Part shown: piece after piece, positions 9,677 to 20,820 of the stretch
How positions within the stretch are numbered: the first letter of the stretch is position 1
Layout of the letters: each line of letters starts with the position of its first letter
DNA from: Alnus glutinosa
Taxonomy: Eukaryota > Streptophyta > Magnoliopsida > Fagales > Betulaceae
DNA length: 64,000 nt
Reading direction: 5' to 3'
Assembly: GCF_958979055.1 (NCBI RefSeq)
Contig: NC_084887.1
Span: 38,257,120-38,321,119 of the forward strand
The notes under the pieces: generated by a model
Seen by the model: the letters and a program-made list of their open reading frames with translations, nothing else
What the model was told of the DNA's origin: nothing
The model's database searches: none
Position numbers and translations under genes: made by a program

Positions 9677-12600
9677 CTACATATTTGAGTGACCAACTCG
9701 AACTTGAACTCGATGCCATGAGGTGTTCAGTATCCCTCTCAAGTTCCAAATGTCTTCCACCCTTTCGGGTTGGACATTGGCTGCTATATCCACCTGCCAA
9801 TCAATGAAAAGAGAAACACAGACAAGTGCAAACCATAAGCAAAATATGAGAGCATGGAATTGCAGCTCATTTAGAATGTGCAGGTTTTTTCTCAACTATG
9901 ATGAGTCAACCCATTTGTAAACCAGCAGGTGAGCAGGATGAGGGGACGTTCCAAAATTCAAACACTTATGGTTTGAAAAAGTGTTCTGACATGGTGAAAA
10001 ACTGTTTTGTGTTTTGAGTTTTTTTGTTAATGTACGTCTTAAGAACAAAAGACAAAAAACAAAAAGTTTAACGAACATGGTCACGTCCAAAACAGAAATA
10101 ATTTGTCTCAGAACTTCATGTTTTTATCTTTTCATGCACATACGGTTTATAGACAAGCATAAAATGAACTGAAAAATTTAAGATAATCAGCTTTAATAAT
10201 TTATAAGTTGATACTAAACCAAGGACAAAAAACATAGCAGTTTCACAGTCAATCAAAACTAGTAATATTATTATCAGAAGAAACCCAACATACCGCTTTT
10301 GCAACAATCTCTGTGCTATGCGTGACATCGATGGTGGCCTCAAAAAGCACCCATGCCCACTTGTCACTGCTTATATCATCTGTGATGTATGGGATGCCAG
10401 TCTTTTGGTATCTGGAGGCTTCCATCCAGGTTTTGCCACCGTCAACAGACAGATCTACCCTCTCAATGCCACGGCCACCTCCTGATGCTGCATATCCACT
10501 AACTTTTATCTGCAAAATATAAATGATCTAAGAGGATCCAACTCATTTGATTGATAAGTAAAATTCAAACATAAATATGATGACACAAAAGCACATGGTA
10601 GAAAAGATCTCCTCAGCAGTCAGCGCCTACCCATATACGCAGAAAAGTTCCAATTCAAATATTAAATATGATGTAGAAGAGTTTGGGTGTATAAAGAAGG
10701 GTTGTACTGCCTTAGACAGTTGAAAAGAACCATACATCATCATCATCACTTCATAATAAGAAAGAATAACTTGGGATAATTGATGGTAAAGACTAAACTT
10801 TATATATGTAAACGAGCATATAAAATGTGTAATTGCAAATAGAACTAACCTTTCCAGGCTTTATTGCAGTCACATCCTCTAAAGAACATATTACACTCTG
10901 TCAATCACCAAACCAAAATGTTAGTAGGCATTAATGGTCACACACAAATGGAGGTAAAAAAAGAGAGGCTATATCCAATGTTTAATACTTTAATCTGGCA
11001 AAAAAGGAGTTTTCTTCTATATGTTATTAATAAGGTGAAAGTTACACTTAACCAACCTTGACATTAGCTGTATATGACAGTATATTAACATTAAATTAGA
11101 ACAGCTTATCTCAGATCCTACTTGCAATTAAGAAATCAAAGCAATGCTTCTCTCATTATAAAATAAGTGATATTCAACAAAAGAAGCATTTAAGTAATAT
11201 AGAAAAAAATAAGTCGCATTTTGAAATTACCTGAACAGGGAAATCCATTTGTGCTCTCCTGGTTGACCAATTAATGTTGTCCCAATCGACTGAAGGTGGA
11301 AACATTTTGTAGTCTTTTTGCATAAAGAATCCCTGCAAGGAGTGTAAACTTGAACATACAAATGTATGAACGAAGAATTAGAACATATTCAAATAAAGAT
11401 GAAAATGTATTTCCAACCTGGCATTCCTCTGTAATTACACTTATAGAATCTAGCCATTTAACAGAACGGGCTCCAATAACACCCGGGACAATCACGCGCA
11501 ATGGATACCCATGATCCCTATTAAGAGTCTTTGGTTGATAACAAGAAAGTAAACCAACATGAGAACAACTGACTAATACATCATGTTCCAAAAAACTGAA
11601 TTACTGGAAGAAATATAGGGCAGACGGTAACGGAAGATGTTCAAAAATGTAATACAGAAATAAGCATATGGATAATATCTAAAAGATACAAGATAAACCG
11701 ATATGCAACACATACGTTTACAAGATACACAGAAATCTATTCAGATACATCCTGTTCTTTCTTCTTTTGTTTGATAAGTAGAGAAATATTATAATTTACA
11801 AGTGACTGACTACAAGATCTTAAGACACTAACAAACAAAACATGGATAAATTAATGCTGAGCTCATAAAACAGATTTTGCTATCAAACAAAATCTGATAG
11901 GTTGTGTGGTTTCCGTTGGCCATTCCTCGACATGCTTTCATGTTATGGCTTGTGTTTAGGAATACTCTTGCTACCAAAGACCCGATGTGTGGCTGGGGAT
12001 TTACTAGAAACCCCTTATGTCGGTTTTGTTATGACTGCCAGGAATCTATTGATCATTTGTTCTTCCATTGTAGTTTCTGTTGAAGGGTTTGGCGTCATTT
12101 GATGGCTGTTTTTTTTTTCTTCTTAATTGCCTTTCTTGTATACCCCCTGTGTACTTGATTGTGCTTTGCGTTTTTTAATAAAACCTCTCTTACTTATCAA
12201 AAAAAAGTCTGCAGAAAATACTTTGTAAACTTTGTTTGGCAGCTGCTGTATACCATATTTGGAGGTTGAGAAATGACCTTTGCTATGGTAATACTCCTTT
12301 GACCGAAGAGGCCCTCGTTGATCGTATTAAAGGGGAGGTAAGGACTCGGGTTATGTCCTGTAAGAAGCTGAAGAATTCCTCTGGTAGGCTATCAAAGCAA
12401 TGGCGTTTGTAATCCCTGTTTGGCTGTTTTCGTTTGTTTGCTGATTTTGTTTTCTGTTGGTTGGCGTTCGGTTTAGCATAGCTTTGAGCTGTTTTGTTTT
12501 GGTTCGGTTGTAAGCTCTTGATGGGCGTTGAGTGTTGTTTCCTTGTTTGTGGGGTGTATCTAGTGTTTACTGGAGTGATGTACTCTGTTGAGTTTGGTTT

Positions 12601-15437
12601 ATAAATGCATTGATTCATCCAAAAAAAAAAAAAACAGATTTTGCTAGGTTGAGAAACTGGGATAAGCATAGGGAGCACAGGTAGAAATTTAATTAAAACA
12701 ATCAAAAAATAAAAACAGAGGCAACAAACCAGGAACACTCAATTAGTTGAATACAAAGAAAAGTTGACTGATTTACAAAGATGGTTGTTTACGAATTGAT
12801 AAGCACAACAGTTGACTCCTCAATGAAACACTTACCTCTCCATTCATCTCATAAGCAAGTAAAACATCTGCGTCAGGGTTTGTGGCCTGACTTAGTGGAA
12901 TTGATGCTTTGTAAGGGCCTCCATTTTCTTCCTAAAGTTTTTCATTATTCAGAAGCATTACAGCAGTTAAGTTCCCCCCATAAAACTTAACATTTCAAAT
13001 TTCTCCACCAGAGCAAAGGGCCACAAAACAGAAATATTTAGAATAATATTAAAAAGGCCAACTTTGTTACCTTACATTTATCAATGCTTACAAATTCAAC
13101 ATGTTTTCCACCTGATTGAGTGGAACTTGTCAACTTAGATATTCCAACAAGTTCAAGAACATCAGCCAACTTGGCACCACCCCAGACAGCTGAAAAGAAC
13201 TTAAGGAATGTTAAAAAGTCATAATTATTTAACTAAAACATCTTTGGTAGTAGCTGACATATAATTAAATATCATTCAGATTCTCCGTAGATGTGAACTA
13301 TGAACTATAAGTACAAAAATATACTTTTGATAAGCCGATACTCAGCCAATAGATCCATGTTTAAGCTAGAATGAAACCTATGTCAGCCTCGAGTCTTTCT
13401 AATCCCAAGGAAAATTTTACATATCACAAAGCATGAAGAAATTAAGAAAGATAATTAAGTGAAGGACTGAGATATGATTTCAATTATATCTCTTTTGAAG
13501 CAAAAATGCAAACTCTTGATCCAAAACATAATTCTCTTCTACTAAACGTTTAAATTTTCAATTCAGCAAAAAGTTATTTTAATTTTCAATAGATTATCAA
13601 GTATTATTCCATTTGGGATTTTATGGCCATTTGTATCGCAACAATTAGCTAAATTGAGAACTTAGCTGTATTAATTTGCAAGAAATACATGTTTAACATA
13701 GCCTAAATGAAACCACATAGTGAAGAATCCAGTAGAGCATCCAAAAAATACTTGGGCTCAAATTAAATTAATCCTGCAGCATCAATGTATCCTCTAATGT
13801 GCCAAGACATCTTTGGGATTAATACCCCTTTTTTGGTGTGCATTTGTGTGGGTGGGTGGGTGGGTGGGTGAAGGGGGGGGGGGGGGGGGGGGGGGTTTCC
13901 CTCCGTTGTACCCATCACACGCCAATATCAAAAGAAACAGTGTGCATCCACAATGGAGAAAACAAACCGTTTCCTATGGCGGAAACATCCCAGCCGACTC
14001 CCTTCACTTTTCTGGTGTTACTCATAGCAGTCCTTCTATTACCTGCACACTGAGTAACCCACAAAAGCCAAATCAATGAGGTCTTAGCATATTCAAGAAC
14101 ATAGCCAAGTTTCTCTATGCTACAACTTGAGGCAAGAGGTTCCATCTGACTCAAACACAATAAAGGCCAACAGGCCCAACAGCATATGTATAACAGAATA
14201 TACCTGTAAAGTGGCAGTGACATTATACTTTGGAAGCATCCTGTTACATATAATAACAATGTACATTACTTGCTCAAGCACCTTTGTAATGCATGCTAAC
14301 TTAAACATTAATATTGCCCACTTTCTTCAGAAAATATCAGAACAAGTATTACTGACACAACAACAGAGATTAAACAAATACATCAAAGTGATAATATGGA
14401 TTCTAGTACAGAACGTTGAAACATTAAAATGTGATTTCCCCCATCCCAGCACTCACCTGATATCTTTCATAAACAGCTCCTTAGGATTTTCTACCAACCC
14501 AGAGATAGAAACACAATATCTGCTCTGCCAAACAGGTTCTCAAATCAGTTAACTTTGAATGTCTTATATACGTGGAGAGAAGGAACTAGGAAAGAAAAGG
14601 CCACCTTTCTATGTCATCAACTATTGGGATTGGGCCATGATTTCTCTTGTAGAATAAATCCACCGGAGTCACATAAGAGGAAACCAAGGCCGAACGGGGT
14701 GGCTCAGCATTGAAGGGTTCCTGTACCAGAGACATTGGGAAATGAAGATTACTCGTTGGACTCAAAGCTGGTCAAAAGAGAAACATTAGCATATATATGC
14801 AGGTACAAAATTGCAATTTGTGGAAAGAACAACTTGCGTCCATTCACTATATTGGCCATATCTTCCAGGAAATATCTTATAATTCATATTTTCAGTCATT
14901 CTTAACTTCTTTTAGGATGAATAAATACTTGAAGCGGTTGCATAGCCCAAAATGACCCACATCTCAAAATATACTCCAAATGTAAATATGCAATAAAACT
15001 GGATATCTCTTGGAGGAGGTATTGGCATATACAACTCAACACAAATGAGCCCTTATGCAGCAAACGACCATAAGGACTTCGAAGCAAAGGCACCCCATCA
15101 AAACTGACAAGCAAGTTCCACCAATTCCCAAATTACCGTCCCATAGGACAAAGGAAAGATTTTTAGATAGAACCCATATAAAACAAAGTTTACCACTTTA
15201 TTCAATTCCAGAAATTTCCCTTAATGTGTATATGTGAGACTGTGAGTGTATATGCAAGCTTTGAAGATTATCACCCTATTCCCAGATCAAAAATCCAAAC
15301 TGTAGCCGGAAAAAATAAGAGGAGGAACAAATATTAACATATAATAGAAATGGCTGGCTTGCCTTGGCGTTGATTTTGAGGCATGGGTGACGAGGTGGTT
15401 CCTGTGAGTAATCTGAGGGCCCTCTCACTCCCGGCAT
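9677..15437 (-). CDS. SO: Sulfite oxidase (molybdenum cofactor enzyme), 12 exons
   Basis: Exons in gene order: 15437-15363, 14720-14605, 14519-14457, 14240-14204, 14049-13968, 13189-13071, 12931-12836, 11528-11418, 11332-11231, 10897-10850, 10509-10294, 9793-9677. They sum to 1182 bp, 393 residues, equal to the Arabidopsis enzyme as I recall it. The start is [18 protein letters not shown], matching the conserved plant N-terminus. The molybdenum-ligating cysteine is residue 98 (LQCAGNRR). The oxidoreductase domain is followed by the dimerisation domain ([20 protein letters not shown]). The C-terminus is SNM, a PTS1-like peroxisome signal. As in all plant enzymes the haem domain is absent. Role: oxidises sulfite to sulfate in peroxisomes with oxygen as acceptor. 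Intron 1 uses a GC donor. Intron 7 carries a LINE composite. Confidence 0.96.
11883..12632 (+). mobile_element. 5'-truncated LINE composite in sulfite oxidase intron 7
   Basis: A plus-strand fragment ends in a poly-A run at about 12621-12634 and is flanked by a duplication of about 14-16 bp containing AACAGATTTTGCTA (about 11867-11882 and 12633-12646). Decayed translation shows the zf-RVT finger ([18 protein letters not shown]) and the C-terminal [13 protein letters not shown] block of plant LINE ORF2. The frame contains stops and is interrupted by the tail of another LINE at 12109-12206. It lies antisense to the host gene, in an intron with intact exon borders, so sulfite oxidase should not be harmed. 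Confidence 0.75.
12109..12206 (+). mobile_element. About 100-bp 3' tail of a second LINE family
   Basis: This stretch, from a T-run and TTCTTAATTGCCTTTC to ACTTATC plus A-run, is almost identical in reverse complement to the 3' end of the LINE at 40790-42450. It sits between two parts of the composite LINE in this intron and looks like an extremely truncated insertion of that family, or a template-switch product. No target duplication was seen around it. Confidence 0.65.
13849..13895 (+). repeat. GGGT repeat and 23-base G run in sulfite oxidase intron 5
   Basis: About five GGGT units are followed by AA and a run of 23 G (13873-13895). The G-rich strand is the template strand of the gene. It has clear G-quadruplex potential and is likely to be length-variable or mis-assembled. 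Confidence 0.9.
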
Positions 15438-16847
15438 TTCTCTTGGCTCTCCCTTTCCTTTCTTCGAAGCCTCACAAGTCACAAATGGGCTCTCTCTTCA
15501 TCTGCGCAAACAACGACCGTGAGATTCCCAGACCACAATTTCCTTTTATATGGCAAGGTGGGTCCCTGAATTCTACGCAGTGGAGACTGGGGAAATGATA
15601 TATTCTACCGTCCCCCCAGCATGCTGTTTTAATAAAAAAAATAATTTTTTTTAATGAAAAAGCAACTTCATTAAAAAAATTCATTTTTAATGAAAAGGAG
15701 CGGGCAGGGGGTTGCCCCTGCGGGCCCTGCCTATCATTGCTCGTGGAGACTGACGGTGATTAGCTTGTCGCTCGTAAAATCCCACGTTGATCTTTTTGTT
15801 CTGGAATGTTTTGGATTGGAGCGGCCAAATTGATCTCATCGAAGACCGTGGAATGTAGCTGAGTGGGATACTACGGAAACATCGGCGCCGTTGGTTTTCT
15901 TTTTTCTCCCACAGTTTTAAAAAATTATTTTAAAATATTTTTGTTTTAACAAAAATAAAATAACCTTCAAAATTTTGTTTTATTGTATTTAATAATATGG
16001 TGTTAAGTTGTTTATAAAATTATAAATAACGTGATAACATGTAAATTATATGACAATATATATATCATTATCTACTTAGAGAAATATATATATATATACA
16101 CCATTATATTTGTAAAATATAATTTAGACATTAAAATAATTTTTTTTTCTATTTCACTTAATCTATTTCAACCAATGCTATTATAGGCTTAGTTTGTTAA
16201 AGCCTTTTATTCTCCCTTTTTTTTAAAAATAAAAAATAAAAATAAAAATGTTAACAAACAACTAAAAAAATAAATCACTTACAAAACATTTTAAAATTAC
16301 TTTCACTTTTATTTCACATTAAAATATATTTTTAAATAAATAACAAAAAACCGCCATATAAAAAACATTAACAAGTGGAACGGTTTATGCTATCTTTTCA
16401 TGTTGATAAAACTCATTTTTTGTAATTATTTTTCCTTTAAGATAATTATTTGAATAATAAGTACAAAACTTACAAATAAATAAAATATTGATGGGAGAAA
16501 AAGGATTCCAAAAACTCATTTATCATATTTTATATATCAAACCAAAACAATATATCCAATCGAGGATTTGCTCTTATCTTTGTGCTAAATAACATGAAAA
16601 GCTATTCATCATAAAAATAAAAAAATAAAAAAAATGAAAAGCTAAAATAAAAATAATTGTCTCCTCTTATCTTTGGTCTTTGCCTTGCCAATATTTTTGA
16701 AAATAAACTCCAATAGTATTATTTTAGGAAATAATTTTTTATTTTTTTTAAAACAAAACTAATTTAAGAAAAAAGGGTATAAATCAAATGCTCCGTAGGT
16801 ATAACGGCTTGTTTGAATGGCTCAAAACAGAGTAAATCTACCTCCAA
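15438..16847. other. Shared upstream region of sulfite oxidase and the PPR gene
   Basis: About 1.4 kb between divergently transcribed genes. The sulfite oxidase side (to about 15780) has mixed base composition. From about 15900 to 16790 it is strongly AT-rich, with homopolymer A/T tracts and short TA runs near 16060-16100. No transposon ends or further reading frame were recognised. A GC-rich patch at about 15703-15732 is unexplained. Confidence 0.5.
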
Positions 16848-18344
16848 ATGTTCCCGCTAAAACCTCTCTTCTTCACCAAACACTTCAACTTGCGCTCTTA
16901 CACATCTCTTCCTCTGCCCCCACCAATGCCTAAGCCTCCTCGCCTTTCTCTCCTAGCGGACCAATGCACCTCAATGCACCAACTCAAGCAAGTCCATGCC
17001 CAGATGATTGTCTCCGCTCGCATCCACGACGCTTTCGCGGCTAGCCGATTGCTATCCTTCTGCGCTCTATCCGAGTCGGGAGATATCGGGTATGCTTTAA
17101 AGATATTCGAAAACACGCAAACCCCAAATGGGTTCATGTGGAATACGCTGATTAGAGCTCATGCTGGTGGAGCATACGCTTGTGAGGCTGTGTTTCTTTA
17201 TGCGAAGATGAGGAGGCTCGGTGTTGTGCCGGGCAGGCACACGTTCCCTTTTCTTCTCAAGGCTTGTTCTAAAATTTTCTCGCTTGGGTTGTGCAAACAG
17301 GTTCATACCCATGTTGTGAAATTTGGGTTGGATTTGGATTTGCATGTGGTTAATGGATTGGTGAGGGGTTACTCTGTTTCGAGTAGTTTGGGGGATGCCC
17401 GGATGGTGTTTGAGGAATATCCTGAGAGGAATTTGAGTATTTGGACGACAATGATTGGGGGTTATGAGCAGAATTTTTGTTCGAACGAGGCTTTGGTACT
17501 TTTTGATCAAATGGTTGCTGAGGGGTTTGAACCGAACAGTGTGACTCTGGCCTCTGTGTTATCTGCTTGTGCTCGATCGGGCTGTTTAGAATTGGGAGAA
17601 AGAATTCATGCGTATACGAAGGAGAAGGGGATTGACATTGGAGTGATTCTTGGCACGGCATTGCTGCATATGTATGCAAAGAATGGAGCAATTTTGGCAG
17701 CTAAAGATTTGTTTGAGAGTATTTGTGAAAAGAATGTTGCAACTTGGAATGCGATGATTTGTGGGTTGGCAAGTCATGGACATGCTGAAGAAGCACTTGG
17801 TCTCTTTTGGAAGCTAGAGAAGGAGCAGGTTGTGCCAAATGATATCACGTTCGTTGGGGTTTTATCTGCCTGTTGCCATGCTGGCTTGATTGATGTTGGA
17901 AGTGAAATTTTTTATTCCATGAAGGGGGTGTATGGCATTGAGCCAAAGATTGAACATTATGGGTGCATGGTTGATCTTCTTGGGAGGGGTGGGAAGCTGC
18001 TAGAAGCAGAGAAATTGGTAAAAGGAATGGTGTGGAAGCCTGATGTGGTGATTTTGGGAGCATTGTTGGCGGCTTGTAAAAATCATGGAAATATCGAGGT
18101 TGCTGAAAGAGTGGTAAAAAAAATTCTTGTTTTGGAACCTCATAATCACGGTGTTTATGTCGTCTTGTCCAATATGTATGCAGGGGCTGGAAAGTGGGAG
18201 GATGTGATGAGGTTGAGAAAGGTGATGAAAGAAGGGAGCCTTAAGAAAACGCCTGGGTGGAGCCTGGTGGATAATGATACTTTTGTATATAAATATGCAT
18301 CAGAAGACACCCATCCGGTTGAACAACACTCAAAAAGGAAATAA
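16848..18344 (+). CDS. PLS-class pentatricopeptide repeat protein, E type
   Basis: Intronless, 498 residues, as usual for plant PPR genes. A basic, hydroxylated N-terminus (MFPLKPLFFTKHFNLRSY) suggests a mitochondrial or plastid transit peptide. Residues 35-60 carry the QLKQVHAQM signature. Repeats include the blocks around FMWNTLIRAH, TFPFLLKAC, IWTTMIGGYEQN, SVTLASVLSACARSG, TWNAMICGLASHG and VGVLSACCHAGL. The end has the E domain (HYGCMVDLLGRGGKL...LLAACKNHGN...YVVLSNMYAGAGKW) and an E2-like piece (PGWSLVDNDTFVYKY). There is no DYW domain. Family role: binds one or a few organelle transcripts, often for C-to-U editing, recruiting a DYW partner. The specific target cannot be read here. Confidence 0.93.
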   Translation: MFPLKPLFFTKHFNLRSYTSLPLPPPMPKPPRLSLLADQCTSMHQLKQVHAQMIVSARIHDAFAASRLLSFCALSESGDIGYALKIFENTQTPNGFMWNTLIRAHAGGAYACEAVFLYAKMRRLGVVPGRHTFPFLLKACSKIFSLGLCKQVHTHVVKFGLDLDLHVVNGLVRGYSVSSSLGDARMVFEEYPERNLSIWTTMIGGYEQNFCSNEALVLFDQMVAEGFEPNSVTLASVLSACARSGCLELGERIHAYTKEKGIDIGVILGTALLHMYAKNGAILAAKDLFESICEKNVATWNAMICGLASHGHAEEALGLFWKLEKEQVVPNDITFVGVLSACCHAGLIDVGSEIFYSMKGVYGIEPKIEHYGCMVDLLGRGGKLLEAEKLVKGMVWKPDVVILGALLAACKNHGNIEVAERVVKKILVLEPHNHGVYVVLSNMYAGAGKWEDVMRLRKVMKEGSLKKTPGWSLVDNDTFVYKYASEDTHPVEQHSKRK

Positions 18345-19805
18345 AAAAAAAAATAAGTTTTCATGATATATCATGGTTGTGAGCCGGTCTAAATTTTGAT
18401 TAACATGGGAGAAGAGATCAATGGCTTTTATCATGCTAAGCACCGTGATTGGTCTTTTACATAGAGGGAAGAAATGTGAGGGTATTTTTAAGGGAAGTTG
18501 TCCATATCTCTCTGAGTTTTGGCCCTGTGATGGATAAGGACTTGAATTTATAATTCTGACAATTAAGGAGAAAGCTAGGGCAATGTGACAATTTCTCTAT
18601 TTTTTATCCTAATTTGTGTGATGGGATAATGATTCAATCTATCTTGGATTCTGATCCTTTTAACTTAAGAGGATACACAAATTGTGCTTGGGTGAGGATA
18701 TAGATGGACTCCAGACACGCTTTGTTCCAGAAGTCACAACAACAATTAGGAATGTGGCAGGGGATTCCTACTATTGTAAAAGCAGCAAGAGAATTGGAGG
18801 TGGCTCCATTTATGACTTGGAATCAAAATTAAAAGATTTTAAGAACTCCCCGCTTGGATATTTACCAAAGGGGCTCAAGCAGGATTGACAATTTAGAACT
18901 TTTCAGAGTAATTGACTGGATCAGCCAAGAAATTTTCTATGTCATGGGGTGCATATTCGAGTCCAACTCCTATCATTTTACTCAACTATGCCACCAAATC
19001 TGACCGAAGATGAAGTACTTTGCAGTTCAGTAACAGAGAATGCAGCTTTGCATTGAGTTTAGTTTTTAATCTGAAATGCAGATATCACAGCGGTAAAAAT
19101 TGTAGTTGATTTTCAAGATCAAACAAAATATTGTGAAAATAACAAGTCTAGCGGATTAGATAGAAGATTGGTCTGACAGTAATATTGTTTGTACTCACGT
19201 GTACCCAATTGGGCAAAGTCTATTTATGCAGTATGCATTAATCAACTTGACTGATATCTGATGTTCGATTACATGGTTGATGGTGGTGGGTTAAAGAAAT
19301 AGCTTTAATGATAATTCGTGATTTTATTATGATTTTTCTGTAGCTGGTAAACTGCTCTGTTATTTGGTCCTTATGGTGGGGATTACAAAGGTACTTTTTT
19401 ATTTTAGAGCTACATAATGCCATGAACCATTAATATTTGCTTGATTCCAAAATCTGCTTTTAAGCTTTCCATCAGAATTCAATCTCCCGAGTTAATTCTG
19501 CAGGAAGGACGGACCAGTTAATTCATGGAAAGATGTCCAATGACATATCTCCGCACAGGTCTTGCCATGGCTGAGCCTTGACTGAACCAGAAACCAGGAT
19601 TACAGCTGTAACAAGCACAAAATGAAGAGCCGTTACTGGTTCACCTAAAAAGCTATCTTGTTGATGCCTTTGTTTACTGCTGTTGTTTTGATCTTTTCTG
19701 TGGTAATAGTTGGTACTAGTTAGGTAGCCTCATATCATTCTACTATTGTGAATGTGTTCCATGAATTAATGAGAAGTGTTAAGGACTTCCCAAACTCAAA
19801 ATTAG
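18345..19805. other. Spacer after the PPR gene
   Basis: About 1.5 kb that should begin with the PPR 3' UTR. There is an unremarkable short open frame at 18682-18888 without domains. No element ends, RNA genes or conserved coding blocks were recognised up to the start of the segmental duplication near 19806. Confidence 0.5.
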
Positions 19806-20184
19806 ATGGAAAATTTGAGGAAAACTGGAGAAAACTATCCACTTAATACTTTAGACAACATTATTGTGGTCCTCCTTAGACTACAAGTTTATGATTAGTA
19901 AAATTGCAGAAGTTGTGCCAAAAAAAAAAAAGATTTAACAAGATAAAAGCTTCTTGATGATTTGATTATGATGGCTTCCAGAGCAATTAAGGGATGTTAA
20001 ACTATCAAATGCGCCAAGACAAAAATCTGCCTAAAAATTCAAGAATGAGAACCATTAGAGTGAAAATAGAAAAGTAAATAAACGAAGTAGAAGAAGAAGA
20101 AAAGACGTGAAAAAAGTAGGAAAATGTAATCTCTTAGTCAATTCTAAAATCCCATTCTGATCATAACATATCGGATACTAAACT

Positions 20185-20820
20185 CTAGCAACTCTCACTG
20201 GCCATAGCATACATCATTGACTGCCCTCCCTTGGATGAGTTTGTGAACATCACAGAAGAGCATAAGAAGGATGGTTGGTAAAAAATCCACCATGGACGAA
20301 ACTGAACTGAAGTCAGCAATATGACCTCAGTATCCACTTCTCCACGCGCAAAATCCACCTCCAGATCTTCACTGGATGTTATACAATGAAGTGCTGCACT
20401 GACTGTTGTTTCTTTTCCAGGAACCTGAGAGAAAGATTGCATGGAGGTCCTGCACAGGAAGTTATCACGGAAAACAACACCTAACTGGATGTCAGTGTAC
20501 TTTAGGCTCAAATGCTTGCTGGGGTTCTTGACAGTAATCACCATGTTGGAGGCAATGGTCATGTTGGAGAAAGTGAGGGAGGACTCTGGCTTCACAAAAA
20601 TCTCACTTTGGGCTCTGGGGCTTGTGATAAAGCCAACTACTAGGGCGGCCAGTGGTACAAAGACACCTGTTAGGACAAGAAATAAAACAAATGATTTCAG
20701 AATGTCTTTTACATCAGGGCAATGCATAGTTATGGTGATGGTCCTGGTGTGGGTAGCAGTACTGGTGGGCTGGAGGTTAGACCCATCAATGGGAATGGCT
20801 GTTTCAGCAGGGTGATCCAT
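20185..20820 (-). CDS. LEA2/NDR1-HIN1-like membrane protein
   Basis: Single-exon frame of 211 residues from the ATG at 20820 (MDHPAETAIPIDG). A polar, Thr-rich N-terminus of about 40 residues is followed by one membrane helix (about 41-65, LKSFVLFLVLTGVFVPLAAL). The remaining part resembles the LEA_2 fold of NHL proteins: VKPESSLTFSNMTI, then NPSKHLSLKYTDIQLGVVF, then a strand-rich C-terminal part with RGEVDTEV. This arrangement is a type II membrane protein with the LEA2 domain outside. NHL proteins sit at the plasma membrane and are linked to defence and stress. The match is by pattern and is not close to a named member. It is head to head with the DUF642 gene downstream. Confidence 0.65.
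   Translation of the reverse strand: MDHPAETAIPIDGSNLQPTSTATHTRTITITMHCPDVKDILKSFVLFLVLTGVFVPLAALVVGFITSPRAQSEIFVKPESSLTFSNMTIASNMVITVKNPSKHLSLKYTDIQLGVVFRDNFLCRTSMQSFSQVPGKETTVSAALHCITSSEDLEVDFARGEVDTEVILLTSVQFRPWWIFYQPSFLCSSVMFTNSSKGGQSMMYAMASESC

Noticed and set aside
12283-12738. 151-residue minus-strand frame in the sulfite oxidase intron
   Set aside because: It is the antisense of the LINE composite including its poly-A tail.
13813-14079. Plus-strand open frames over the G-run in the sulfite oxidase intron
   Set aside because: They result from simple sequence and from the antisense of exon 5; no domain, no splice logic.
17097-17783. Minus-strand open frames within the PPR gene
   Set aside because: Antisense shadows of the long PPR reading frame.
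18682-18888. 72-codon frame after the PPR gene
   Set aside because: No domain or recognised similarity and likely within the PPR 3' flank.
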